Assembly (NCBI GenBank): GCA_937920085.1
Contig: CALETE010000058.1
Span: 1-64,000 of the forward strand
Direction: 5' to 3'
DNA length: 64,000 nt
DNA from: an uncultured Alphaproteobacteria bacterium
GTDB taxonomy: Bacteria; Pseudomonadota; Alphaproteobacteria; Caulobacterales; Caulobacteraceae
Below the pieces are notes generated by a model. The model saw nothing but the letters and a program-made list of their open reading frames with translations. It searched no databases and had not been told where the DNA came from. Of this stretch, positions 35,496 to 43,408 are shown piece after piece. A program made the translations under genes and the position numbers. Each line of letters opens with the position of its first letter. The stretch's first letter is position 1.

Positions 35496-35515
35496 GGGCG
35501 TTTTTTAACACGCCC
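35496..35515 (+). repeat. Inverted repeat in the exbD leader
   Basis: GGGCGT and ACGCCC pair across an eight-base AT-rich loop 20 bases before the exbD start codon, just upstream of the AGGAAGGA ribosome-binding site. It could influence translation or mark the end of a short leader transcript. Confidence 0.35.
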
Positions 35516-35534
35516 TCAGAGGAAGGATTTTCTT

Positions 35535-35969
35535 ATGGGAGCGAAGCTGGGCGGTGGCGGCGGCGGCCGTTTCAACCTCGGCCAGAACAGCGACATTAAC
35601 GTTACGCCATTCGTGGACGTTATGCTGGTTCTGCTCATTATCTTCATGGTGGCCATTCCGGCCGCTACGGTTTCTATCAAGCTCGATCTGCCGCCGGCCA
35701 TCCCGCCGCCGCCGAACGCGCCGAAGCCGCCAGAACCAACGGTCATCAATATCCAGGCCAATGGCGGCGTGTATATTGGCGAGGCCCCAACATCGGTGGA
35801 AACCCTTCCGGCAGACCTGGCTCGTAAACTGAACAAGCCTGAGCCGACCAAGGAACGGGTTTACATCCGCGCTGACCGCACGGTTCGCTACGGCCAGTTC
35901 ATGGAAGTCATGAACACCCTGCAGGGCAATGGCTACTTCCAGGTCGCGCTGATCAACGAAGAGCTCTAG
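35535..35969 (+). CDS. ExbD/TolR family biopolymer transport protein
   Basis: 144 residues. A Gly-rich cytoplasmic start (MGAKLGGGGGGRFNLGQNS) precedes one membrane helix DVMLVLLIIFMVAIPAATV, whose initial Asp in FVDVMLV is the conserved proton-conducting residue of ExbD/TolR. A Pro-rich linker (AIPPPPNAPKPPEP) leads to the periplasmic domain. A strong ribosome-binding site (AGGAAGGA) precedes the ATG at 35535. No exbB, tonB or tolQ is adjacent, so its motor partners are encoded elsewhere. A terminator follows immediately. Confidence 0.9.
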   Translation: MGAKLGGGGGGRFNLGQNSDINVTPFVDVMLVLLIIFMVAIPAATVSIKLDLPPAIPPPPNAPKPPEPTVINIQANGGVYIGEAPTSVETLPADLARKLNKPEPTKERVYIRADRTVRYGQFMEVMNTLQGNGYFQVALINEEL

Positions 35970-35989
35970 CCTTAGGCAAGACAAGAATT

Positions 35990-36020
35990 AGCCCGCCTCG
36001 GGAAACCGGGCGGGCTTTTT
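35990..36020 (+). terminator. Rho-independent terminator of exbD
   Basis: Stem AGCCCGCC/GGCGGGCT continued by CGG/CCG around a GAAA tetraloop with one bulged T, followed by five T. It also lies 3' of the convergent COG0523 gene. Confidence 0.9.
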
Positions 36021-36036
36021 CATGCCTAAAATTCTG

Positions 36037-37107
36037 TCAGGCCGCGCAGGATTCGAAACCGGCCTTGAGCGCGGCTTCATCGAGGTTGCGCCCGATGAAC
36101 ACCATACGCGAAGACCGGGTCTCGCCGGGCTTCCAATCGCGCTGAAAGTCGCCTTCCAGAATCATATGAACCGCCTGGAAGACCAGTCGGCGATCTTCCC
36201 CAGCAACATCTAAAATGCCCTTGGCCCGCAGGATGTCGGGGCCCTGTGTCTGTAAGACACCATTCAGCCAGGCTGTGACCCGGTTGGCGTTCAGCGGCCT
36301 ATCAAACGCCAGAGATATCCCGCGAATACCAGCTTCAGCGGCGTGGTCATGGTGCCCGTGATCATGGTGGGCATGATCATGGTCGTGATGATCATGGTCG
36401 TGATGATCATGGTCGTGATGATCGCAATCTTCATCGTGAACATGCCCCGCCTCGCCATGGGCAGGGTTAAGGAAATCTGGCTGAAGGTCCGTAATGCGCT
36501 CCAGGTCAAAGCCGCCGCGCCCTAAGATCAGGTCCAGGGGAACATTCGACCTCTGTGCCCGATGGATCGGTGCCAGAGGGTTGAGCCGCCGAATACGCGC
36601 CTCAACATCCAGAAGCTGGGCTTCGCTGACCAAGTCTGTCTTGTTCAAGATAATCTGGTCGGCAAAGGCAATCTGCTCCACCGCTTCCTTGGAGTCGGCA
36701 AGCCTCAGAGGCAGATACATGGCGTCCACCACAGTGGTGACGCTGTCGAGCTGGGTCTTGGCCCGGACATCATCATCAACGAAGAAGGTCTGCGCCACGG
36801 GCCCAGGATCGGCCAGGCCGGTCGTCTCAATAATGATGGCGTCGAACCCACCCTTGCGTTTCATCAGGCCGGAGAGAACTCGGATCAGGTCGCCGCGCAC
36901 CGTGCAGCAGACACAGCCATTGTTCATCTCAAAGACCTCTTCGTCAGCGCCGACGATCAGGTCATTGTCGATGCCAATCTCTCCGAATTCATTGACGATG
37001 ACGGCGTAACGTTTGCCGTGGTCTTCGGAAAGGATCCGGTTGAGCAGGGTGGTCTTGCCAGCGCCGAGATAGCCAGTGAGGACGGTAACAGGTGTCTTTT
37101 GGGTCAT
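36037..37107 (-). CDS. COG0523/CobW-type GTPase, putative zinc metallochaperone
   Basis: 356 residues. G3E GTPase with Walker A GYLGAGKTT (12-20), the COG0523 metal motif GCVCC (Cys64, Cys66, Cys67), NKTD guanine specificity and a C-terminal CobW domain. A histidine/aspartate-rich linker (residues about 221-255, repeating HHDHD) sits between the domains and is likely a metal buffer. Members of this class supply zinc to client enzymes during zinc starvation. The near-consensus Zur box 71 bases upstream supports zinc rather than cobalt. Divergent from a CDF transporter gene. Confidence 0.9.
   Translation of the reverse strand: MTQKTPVTVLTGYLGAGKTTLLNRILSEDHGKRYAVIVNEFGEIGIDNDLIVGADEEVFEMNNGCVCCTVRGDLIRVLSGLMKRKGGFDAIIIETTGLADPGPVAQTFFVDDDVRAKTQLDSVTTVVDAMYLPLRLADSKEAVEQIAFADQIILNKTDLVSEAQLLDVEARIRRLNPLAPIHRAQRSNVPLDLILGRGGFDLERITDLQPDFLNPAHGEAGHVHDEDCDHHDHDHHDHDHHDHDHAHHDHGHHDHAAEAGIRGISLAFDRPLNANRVTAWLNGVLQTQGPDILRAKGILDVAGEDRRLVFQAVHMILEGDFQRDWKPGETRSSRMVFIGRNLDEAALKAGFESCAA
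36376..36423. repeat. 15-base tandem repeat coding for His/Asp linker
   Basis: The unit ATCATGGTCGTGATG occurs 3.2 times without mismatch inside the COG0523 gene; on the coding strand it encodes HHDHD. Length changes by whole units would keep the frame and vary the metal-binding linker. Confidence 0.9.
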
Positions 37108-37176
37108 AGGGCATATGTAATGCCTCTCAGCCCCGGAGGGAACAGCCTCCGCAAGGGCAGACTTGACCCAAGCCTA

Positions 37177-37196
37177 GTGTTATACAATAACATTTC
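37177..37196. promoter_or_regulatory. Candidate Zur box between COG0523 and CDF genes
   Basis: TGTTATACAATAACA is a perfect six-base inverted repeat with a three-base centre; extended to GTGTTATACAATAACATTTC it differs at only two positions from the E. coli-type Zur consensus core ATGTTATANTATAACATTTC. It sits 71 bases from the COG0523 start and 41 bases from the CDF start, placed to control both divergent promoters. Confidence 0.75.
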
Positions 37197-37232
37197 CGTG
37201 ACGCCGTCCGCTGATGGCCTTTAGAGACCTCC

Positions 37233-38153
37233 GTGACAAGCCCCTTGGCGAACACATCTCCCCTGGACACCTATCGCAGCGACCGCGCCTATTTGGGTGC
37301 AGATCATGCGCGCAATGAGCGGCGCACCTGGCTGGTCGTCGCCATTTGCGTCGTGACAATGGCTGTCCAGGTTGGTGGCGGGATTTGGGTGCATTCCATG
37401 GCCCTGATTGCCAATGGATTGCATCTGGCTGCCCACATTGTCGTCCTGGGAGCTGCCGCCGGGGCTTATGGAATTTCTCGGACCTATGCCCGCGACCCTA
37501 GATTGGCCTTTGGAACCGGTAAGCTTGGCTATCTCGTGGGCTTCGCCAATGGCGTGATTTTGGCGATCACTGGGGCCTTGATCGGGATTGAAAGTCTTCA
37601 GCGCCTTCTGAAGCCAGAGGTGGTCGCCTATTCTGGCGCCTTGGAGCTGGCCGCCTTCGCCCTGGCCGTGAACCTGGTCTGCGTCTGGCTCTTGAAGCCT
37701 CGCGCACAGGCTGGGCCGGATGCGGACGGCGACCTAAACCTTTCGGCGGCACACCTTCACTTGTCGGCGGATGCTGTCGTCTCTGGACTGGCGCTGCTTA
37801 GTCTCCTAGCCGGCAAGATTTGGCATTTTAGCTGGGCAGATCCCCTCGCCGCCGTTGTCGGTGCCGTGCTTGTCGGTCATTTCGCTTGGCGCCTTCTGCT
37901 TAGAACAGGGGCAGCCCTTCTGGATGCGATACCTTCTCAAGGTTTGATGACGGAAATTCGCCATCGCTTAGAGGTGGACGGGACAGAGGTCATTGATCTC
38001 CACGTCTGGCGGCTCGGCCCAGGGCACCTAGCGGCGATCATCGTCCTGGGAGCGACCACGCCCGAGGCACCAACTGCCTATCGTAAGCGCTTGGATGGCC
38101 TTAGCGGCCTCAGTCACATAACAATTGAAGTTAGGCGTGCAGGCGAGACTTGA
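37233..38153 (+). CDS. Cation diffusion facilitator (DmeF-like)
   Basis: 306 residues with about six membrane helices. CDF proteins exchange Zn, Co, Ni or Fe for protons. The DmeF-like stretch RDPRLAFGTGKLGYLVGF is clear, and helix 5 keeps the HxxxD metal site (His176, Asp180 in HLSADAVVSG). In helix 2 the usual Asp of the ALLADGxH motif is Asn61 (MALIANGLHLAAH), leaving His64 and His68. The start is GTG at 37233. A Zur box lies 41 bases upstream; an exporter under Zur would be counter-intuitive, so the box may serve mainly the divergent metallochaperone gene, or this protein loads zinc in another direction. Confidence 0.85.
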   Translation: MTSPLANTSPLDTYRSDRAYLGADHARNERRTWLVVAICVVTMAVQVGGGIWVHSMALIANGLHLAAHIVVLGAAAGAYGISRTYARDPRLAFGTGKLGYLVGFANGVILAITGALIGIESLQRLLKPEVVAYSGALELAAFALAVNLVCVWLLKPRAQAGPDADGDLNLSAAHLHLSADAVVSGLALLSLLAGKIWHFSWADPLAAVVGAVLVGHFAWRLLLRTGAALLDAIPSQGLMTEIRHRLEVDGTEVIDLHVWRLGPGHLAAIIVLGATTPEAPTAYRKRLDGLSGLSHITIEVRRAGET

Positions 38154-38186
38154 CGCTCCGCCCCGGATCACGACTCAAGAGGGATT

Positions 38187-39587
38187 ATGAGCCGCCGGAC
38201 TAAACCTCAGATGTCGCCGACCCGCTCGTCTAAAAGGCGCTTGACCCAAGACGCCCGAATTTTTGTGTCGAAGATATTTTGGGGCCTAACTGACAGCACC
38301 TGGTTATTTATAGCGGGAGTGGGGCGCGTGCTTAGCCTTGCCGTAGAATGGGTCGGACGCCTGCCAAACGCCCTCATCACGAAGATTAAAGCGTTTCCTG
38401 ACGACGCAGCAGACTTCGCGATTGGGGCGGCCTTGAAGGTTTTCGAATTACGTTGGCCGATTGTGACCTTGACCAGCCTGGCCGGGGCGGCCGCGATAGC
38501 CGGACAGTGGCCACCGGCACGCACGACCTTCGAAGGCGTACACGCCCAGCCGACGAGAATAACTGGCGAGGCCCCATCACAGGCCCGACTAAAGCGTCTG
38601 GCCCTCAAACCTGGCCCCAGAGACCTGCAGCACACTGTGGATGTCCTGGCAGAAGATTTTGGGGAAACCGTAGGCATCGCGATTATCGACACCTCTGACC
38701 AATGGATTGTCGATGTGCGCGGGGATATGGCTTTTCCGCAGCAGAGTGTCTCGAAACTCTGGGTCGCCATGACCACCCTGGACGCCATTGACAGGGGAAC
38801 CTCGGCCCTGGATCGGCAGGTGATCCTGACAGACGCCGACCGAAGCGTTTTCAACCAGCCGATATCATATCGGATTACCCCAGACGGCTTCCCCACGACC
38901 GTCGCCGACCTCTTAAAGCGCGCCCTGATCGAGAGTGACAACGCTGCAAATGACAAGCTTTTGGGCTTGGCCGGGGGCCCTGAGGCTGTTCGGCGTCTCC
39001 TGAGAGAAAAAGGCCTGGAGGGAATCTCCCTCGCCGAGGATGAGCGCCACCTGCAGGCACACATAGCTGGCCTGACATGGACCCCCGATCTTGCCCCTTA
39101 CGGTGCGTTTAATACCGCCAGATCCCGCCTGCCTAAAGGGGCGCGTGAGGCGGCTTTAGACGCCTATATTGCCCATCCCTATGATGGGGCTCAGCCCGCT
39201 GCGGTAGCCGAGGCCCTGGCCCAGCTGCAAATGGGAAAATTATTGTCTGCGGAATCCAGTCGCTGGATGTTGGAGACTATGGCCAAGGCCAGAACAGGGC
39301 CAGCGCGTCTGAAAGGCGGTTTGCCCAAGGGCTGGCAGATCGCCCATAAGACGGGGACAGGGCAGGACTATCGCGGGGCCTCCGTCGGAATTAATGATGT
39401 CGGCTTGATCACCGCCCCTGATGGCAAAACCTATGCCGTCGCCGTTTTCCTACAGAAGACGAAACATCCGGTCTCTGAGCGGCTGGCCTTTCTCCAATCC
39501 ATCAGTCAGGCCATCGTCACCCAATGGGATAGGGAGGCTGACCAAGGCCGGTCATTGGTGGCAAAAGAGTCCAGGTCCGCCGACTGA
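38187..39587 (+). CDS. Class A beta-lactamase-fold serine hydrolase with N-terminal membrane region
   Basis: 466 residues. The catalytic part has the three class A motifs in order: SVSK (Ser187, Lys190), SDN (Ser250-Asn252) and KTG (Lys388-Gly390). Distance SDN to KTG is about 138 residues, some 35 more than in TEM-type enzymes, and the omega-loop E-x-x-L-N appears as ERHLQ with Gln for Asn. Residues 1-110 form an extension with amphipathic or membrane helices (FWGLTDSTWLFIAGVGRVLS, IVTLTSLAGAAAIAGQ) and no classic signal peptide. It may be an anchored periplasmic beta-lactamase or a peptidoglycan/ester hydrolase. It follows the CDF gene by 33 bases, perhaps co-transcribed. Confidence 0.8.
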   Translation: MSRRTKPQMSPTRSSKRRLTQDARIFVSKIFWGLTDSTWLFIAGVGRVLSLAVEWVGRLPNALITKIKAFPDDAADFAIGAALKVFELRWPIVTLTSLAGAAAIAGQWPPARTTFEGVHAQPTRITGEAPSQARLKRLALKPGPRDLQHTVDVLAEDFGETVGIAIIDTSDQWIVDVRGDMAFPQQSVSKLWVAMTTLDAIDRGTSALDRQVILTDADRSVFNQPISYRITPDGFPTTVADLLKRALIESDNAANDKLLGLAGGPEAVRRLLREKGLEGISLAEDERHLQAHIAGLTWTPDLAPYGAFNTARSRLPKGAREAALDAYIAHPYDGAQPAAVAEALAQLQMGKLLSAESSRWMLETMAKARTGPARLKGGLPKGWQIAHKTGTGQDYRGASVGINDVGLITAPDGKTYAVAVFLQKTKHPVSERLAFLQSISQAIVTQWDREADQGRSLVAKESRSAD

Positions 39588-39702
39588 ATCGGACCAGCCC
39601 GCGTTGACTCGGCTCGGGTGGTCTGTATAACACCGCGCTTCTCGCTCGCGGGCCAACTCGCGGGCGTAATCCTTTTTGCACTGTATCCAAGGCGCGAATT
39701 AT

Positions 39703-40227
39703 ATGTACGCGGTGATCAAGACCGGCGGAAAGCAATACCGGGTCCAACCTGGTGATGTGATGGTCGTCGAAAAGCTCGACGGCGAGCCCGGTGCCAATGT
39801 GGCGTTCGGCGATGTGCTCATGCTGGGCGATGGCGACGCGATCACCCTTGGCGAGCCCACCGTGGCCGGTGCCAGTGTCAGCGCGACCCTGGTGGAAACC
39901 CGCAAGGGTGAGAAGGTAAAGATCTTCAAGAAGATCCGCCGTCAGGGCTACCGCCGGACCAAGGGTCATCGTCAGATCGAAACCGTTCTGCGCGTCACCG
40001 CCATCGAAGGCGCTGGCAAGAGCGAGACCTGGGACGGCGTGGTCGACATGACCACCAAGGCCATGATGAACGCCCGCGCGCGGAACCTCACCCACGTGGT
40101 TGCCGCTCTGGAAGCTGCAGCAGCTCCGGTCGTCGCGGCTAAGGCTGACGCCGCCGAAGGCGCAGCTGCTCCCGCAAAAAAGGCGGCGCCGAAGAAGGCC
40201 GCCGCTAAGAAGTCCGACGCTGAATAA
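39703..40227 (+). CDS. rplU: 50S ribosomal protein L21 with Ala/Lys-rich tail
   Basis: 174 residues. The first 102 form canonical L21 (MYAVIKTGGKQYRVQPGD, KIFKKIRRQGYRRTKGHRQ), a 23S rRNA-binding primary protein. The last 40 residues are a basic Ala/Lys/Pro-rich tail (APAKKAAPKKAAAKKSDAE), common in alphaproteobacteria and probably disordered. Upstream 115 bases should hold the promoter; rpmA follows 31 bases later. Confidence 0.97.
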   Translation: MYAVIKTGGKQYRVQPGDVMVVEKLDGEPGANVAFGDVLMLGDGDAITLGEPTVAGASVSATLVETRKGEKVKIFKKIRRQGYRRTKGHRQIETVLRVTAIEGAGKSETWDGVVDMTTKAMMNARARNLTHVVAALEAAAAPVVAAKADAAEGAAAPAKKAAPKKAAAKKSDAE

Positions 40228-40258
40228 GCGTCGGTCTCGTCGAATTTAGGAGGCCAAG

Positions 40259-40528
40259 ATGGCACACAAGAAATCTGGCGGTTCATCTCGCAACGGTCGC
40301 GACTCAGCGGGTCGCCGCCTCGGCGTTAAGAAGTTCGGTGGCGAAGCCGTGATCGCGGGCAACATTATTGTGCGCCAGCGCGGTACCAAGTTCTTCCCGG
40401 GCGACAATGTCGGCATGGGCGTGGATCACACCCTCTTCGCGACCGCTCATGGCGCCGTGAAATTTGTGACCAAGCGTGACGACCGCACCTACGTGAATGT
40501 GGTCACCGCAGAGATCGCAGCGAACTAG
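40259..40528 (+). CDS. rpmA: 50S ribosomal protein L27
   Basis: 89 residues. The N-terminus MAHKKSGGSSRNGRDSAGRRLG reaches the peptidyl-transferase centre; the rest (FPGDNVGMGVDHTLFA) is standard L27. A strong TAGGAGG ribosome-binding site lies six bases before the ATG. The rplU-rpmA pair ends at a terminator. Confidence 0.98.
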   Translation: MAHKKSGGSSRNGRDSAGRRLGVKKFGGEAVIAGNIIVRQRGTKFFPGDNVGMGVDHTLFATAHGAVKFVTKRDDRTYVNVVTAEIAAN

Positions 40529-40581
40529 GCGAACCTGAACTTCAGGTCCGCCAGCCAGGCGGGCCGAATAAATCTCCCAAA

Positions 40582-40619
40582 ACGGGGAGTCCGGACCGCC
40601 GGGCTCTCCGTTTTTTATT
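40582..40619 (+). terminator. Rho-independent terminator after rplU-rpmA
   Basis: ACGG-G-GAG-T-CCGG pairs with CCGG-G-CTC-T-CCGT (13 pairs including two G-T wobbles) around ACCG, followed by six T. Confidence 0.85.
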
Positions 40620-40653
40620 GCCTAAGGCCTCGACGAAGGGCCGGGAGGTTGAG

Positions 40654-41169
40654 ATGAGACCTTTGGAGATACAGAGCGTCGTCGAGACGCCAAGCCTGCG
40701 GCTGAGGCCGCCCCGTCTGAATGATGCCGGTCGGCTGGCGAAACTTCTAAACGATTTCGAAGTGGCCAAGATGACCACGTCCATCCCACACCCCTATGGG
40801 ATTGAGGATGCAGAGCAGTTTCTGCGCGAGGCGACGCCGGAGACCTTTGTGGTCGAACATCCTGACCATGGTCCGATCGGGACGGTAGGCTTCTCCGAGG
40901 GGGAAGGTCGGCGGGCGGAATTGGGCTATTGGATTGGTAAGCCCTACTGGGGCGGGGGCTTTGCAACGGAAGCGGCAAGGGGTGCGATGGGCTGGGCGAA
41001 ATCGGTTTGGAACCGCCGTCATGTGGCGGCCCGGCACTTCGTCGACAACCCAGCCTCTGGGGAGGTCCTGTGCAAATCTGGCTTTCTCTATACCGGTCTG
41101 GTGACGCCTTCGATCAGCAAGGCGCGAAACGAGATCGTGCCCTCCCGCTGGATGGTCTGGCTGGCATGA
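40654..41169 (+). CDS. GNAT acetyltransferase (RimJ/RimL type)
   Basis: 171 residues. SLRLRPPRLNDAGRLAKLLND is the RimJ-like start, ELGYWIGKPYWGGGFATEAARG holds the acetyl-CoA pyrophosphate loop, and NPASGEVLCKSGF is the C-terminal motif B. GGGAGG precedes the ATG at 40654. These enzymes acetylate N-terminal or small-molecule amines. Placed between rpmA and obgE, a position typical of Caulobacterales, but with its own short upstream gap. Confidence 0.85.
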   Translation: MRPLEIQSVVETPSLRLRPPRLNDAGRLAKLLNDFEVAKMTTSIPHPYGIEDAEQFLREATPETFVVEHPDHGPIGTVGFSEGEGRRAELGYWIGKPYWGGGFATEAARGAMGWAKSVWNRRHVAARHFVDNPASGEVLCKSGFLYTGLVTPSISKARNEIVPSRWMVWLA

Positions 41170-41200
41170 CCTTCGCCCTCTCTTGTGTTATGGCCTGACC

Positions 41201-42256
41201 ATGAAATTTCTCGACCAGTGCAAGGTGTATATCCGCTCCGGAAATGGCGGCGGCGGCGCCGTGTCCTTTCGCCGGGAAAAGTACATTGAGTATGGCGGCC
41301 CAGATGGTGGCGATGGCGGTAATGGCGGCAGCATCTGGATGGAGGCTGTTGAGGGTCTGAACACCCTGATTGACTATCGCTATCAACAGCATTTCAAGGC
41401 CGATACCGGCATTCATGGCATGGGTCGCAATCGACACGGGGCCAATGGTGAGGACATCATCCTGAAGGTGCCGGTGGGAACCCAGGTCCTGGAAGAGGAC
41501 AAGGAAACCCTGATTATCGATCTGGATACGGCGGGACAGAAAATCCTGCTGGCCAAGGGTGGCAATGGCGGTTGGGGCAATGATCGCTTCAAAGGCCCGA
41601 TCAATCAGGCCCCTTATCACGCAAATCCAGGCCAGGATGGCGAGGAAAAGATCATTTGGCTGCGGCTGAAGCTGATCGCCGACGTGGGCTTGGCCGGGCT
41701 TCCCAATGCCGGGAAGTCCACCTTCCTGGCTGCAGCCAGTGCGGCTAAGCCGAAAATCGCCGACTACCCCTTTACAACCCTCGCCCCCAATCTCGGCATT
41801 GTTGATCTGTCATCGGAAGAGCGCTTCGTCATGGCCGATATTCCAGGCCTGATCGAAGGTGCCTCTGAAGGCGCAGGCCTAGGGGTTCGCTTCCTCGGCC
41901 ATGTGGAGCGTACGGCCGTCCTGATCCATCTGGTGGATTGCACCCAAACCGATGTGGTCGAAGCCTGGCGAACGGTACGGACCGAACTGGAGGCCTATGC
42001 TGAAGAGCTCGGCGATAAGGTCGAAATCGTCGCCCTGAGCAAGATCGACGCCCTTGATCCTGACACCCTGGAAATGCAGCGAGAAGCCCTGTCAGAGGCT
42101 GTCGGCCGTCCTGTGCGCCTTGTGTCTGGGGTCTCAGGTCAGGGTGTGAAGGAGCTCCTGCGGGAGGCCTATAGCCTTGTGCGGACGCGCAAGGCAGAGG
42201 CTGCAGCGGCAGCCGAGGCCAAATCTGGCCATGCACCTCCGGACTGGGCTCCATGA
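41201..42256 (+). CDS. obgE: Obg family GTPase CgtA
   Basis: 351 residues. The Gly-rich OBG fold (SGNGGGGAVSFRREKYIEYGG, read as SGNGGGGAVSFRRE) is followed by the G domain: GLPNAGKSTF, PFTTLAPNLG, DIPGLIEGA and SKID. Essential in Caulobacter for late 50S assembly and cell-cycle progress. The ATG at 41201 starts the OBG fold. The stop overlaps the proB start (ATGA). Confidence 0.96.
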   Translation: MKFLDQCKVYIRSGNGGGGAVSFRREKYIEYGGPDGGDGGNGGSIWMEAVEGLNTLIDYRYQQHFKADTGIHGMGRNRHGANGEDIILKVPVGTQVLEEDKETLIIDLDTAGQKILLAKGGNGGWGNDRFKGPINQAPYHANPGQDGEEKIIWLRLKLIADVGLAGLPNAGKSTFLAAASAAKPKIADYPFTTLAPNLGIVDLSSEERFVMADIPGLIEGASEGAGLGVRFLGHVERTAVLIHLVDCTQTDVVEAWRTVRTELEAYAEELGDKVEIVALSKIDALDPDTLEMQREALSEAVGRPVRLVSGVSGQGVKELLREAYSLVRTRKAEAAAAAEAKSGHAPPDWAP

Positions 42257-43389
42257 GTGAGCTGACGGCCGCACGACGGATCGTCGTCAAGGTCGGCTCG
42301 TCCCTTCTGGTCGGACCAGATGGGGCACCCGATGGAGCCTGGCTCAGCGCCTTGGCGGCGGATTTAGGGCGGCTGCGAGATCGTGGTCAGCAGGTGCTTG
42401 TGGTGTCATCGGGGGCCGTGGCTTTAGGGCGCAAGCGTCTGTCCTTAGGCAAGCGCGCCCTGACACTGCCGGAAAAACAAGCCGCCGCTGCGGCAGGTCA
42501 ATCGGCCCTGATGCGGGCCTGGGAATTGGCCTTGGAGCCCTTTGGCCTACCGGTCGCTCAAATCCTCCTGACCCGCGACGATACCGAGGTGCGCAAACGT
42601 TGGCTGAATGCTCGGGCGACGACGGAAACCTTAATGACCCTTGGGGTCATTCCCATCGTCAACGAGAACGATACCGTCGTGACGGAAGAAATCCGTTACG
42701 GCGACAATGACCGTCTGGCTGCCCGAGTCGCCCAGATGATCGGTGCCGACGTGCTGGTGCTGCTATCAGACATAGACGGTCTGTATTCTGCTGATCCGCG
42801 CAGCAACCCCGATGCTGTCCACATCCCACGTCTGACCCACCTGACCGCCGACATCGAAGCCATGGCGGGGGGTGCCAACCAGGGCGCCGGGGTGGGAACT
42901 GGCGGCATGGCGACGAAGATCCTCGCCGCCCGCATCGCGCAACAGGCTGGATGCGCCACAATCATCACCCTGGGGTCCCGTCCAGCGCCCCTGGCGGCTG
43001 TAGAAGCCGGCGAATTGGCGACCTTGATTGAGCCCGCGCTATCGGCAAAGGCGGCTTACAAGGCCTGGATCGCCGGCTCCCTCAGTCCAAACGGCGGGCT
43101 GGTCATAGACCTCGGTGCCGTCAACGCCCTGACCACGGGCAAAAGTCTGCTGTCGGCTGGCGTGCGAAGTGTCACCGGTCGATTTGAAAAGGGCGACGCG
43201 GTCTGGGTTCGCGATGAGGCCGGGCGTGAAATTGCTCGGGGCCTGGTCCGCTATGACGATTCCGACGCAGCGCGGATCTGCGGCTTGCAGTCGACCGCCA
43301 TTGAACAGGTCCTCGGCTTTTCAGAAGGGCCGATGATTCACGCCGATGATCTCGCCCTGCTATTTGAACCTTTGGTGAAACCCGCCTAG
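42253..43389 (+). CDS. proB: Glutamate 5-kinase
   Basis: 378 residues: an amino-acid kinase domain (VVKVGSSLLVG, SSGAVALGRKRL, NENDTVVTEEIRYGDND, GTGGMATKILAAR) followed by a PUA domain (SLLSAGVRSVTGRFEKGDAVWV). First step of proline synthesis, phosphorylating glutamate with ATP and subject to proline feedback in the family. It overlaps obgE by four bases and precedes proA by 19 bases. Confidence 0.96.
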   Translation: MSELTAARRIVVKVGSSLLVGPDGAPDGAWLSALAADLGRLRDRGQQVLVVSSGAVALGRKRLSLGKRALTLPEKQAAAAAGQSALMRAWELALEPFGLPVAQILLTRDDTEVRKRWLNARATTETLMTLGVIPIVNENDTVVTEEIRYGDNDRLAARVAQMIGADVLVLLSDIDGLYSADPRSNPDAVHIPRLTHLTADIEAMAGGANQGAGVGTGGMATKILAARIAQQAGCATIITLGSRPAPLAAVEAGELATLIEPALSAKAAYKAWIAGSLSPNGGLVIDLGAVNALTTGKSLLSAGVRSVTGRFEKGDAVWVRDEAGREIARGLVRYDDSDAARICGLQSTAIEQVLGFSEGPMIHADDLALLFEPLVKPA

Positions 43390-43408
43390 TAAGGCTCATC
43401 GTGAGCAT

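Noticed and set aside
36343..36440. Direct repeats considered as a CRISPR array
   Set aside because: Units are contiguous, 15 bases, without spacers, and in frame with a His/Asp linker.
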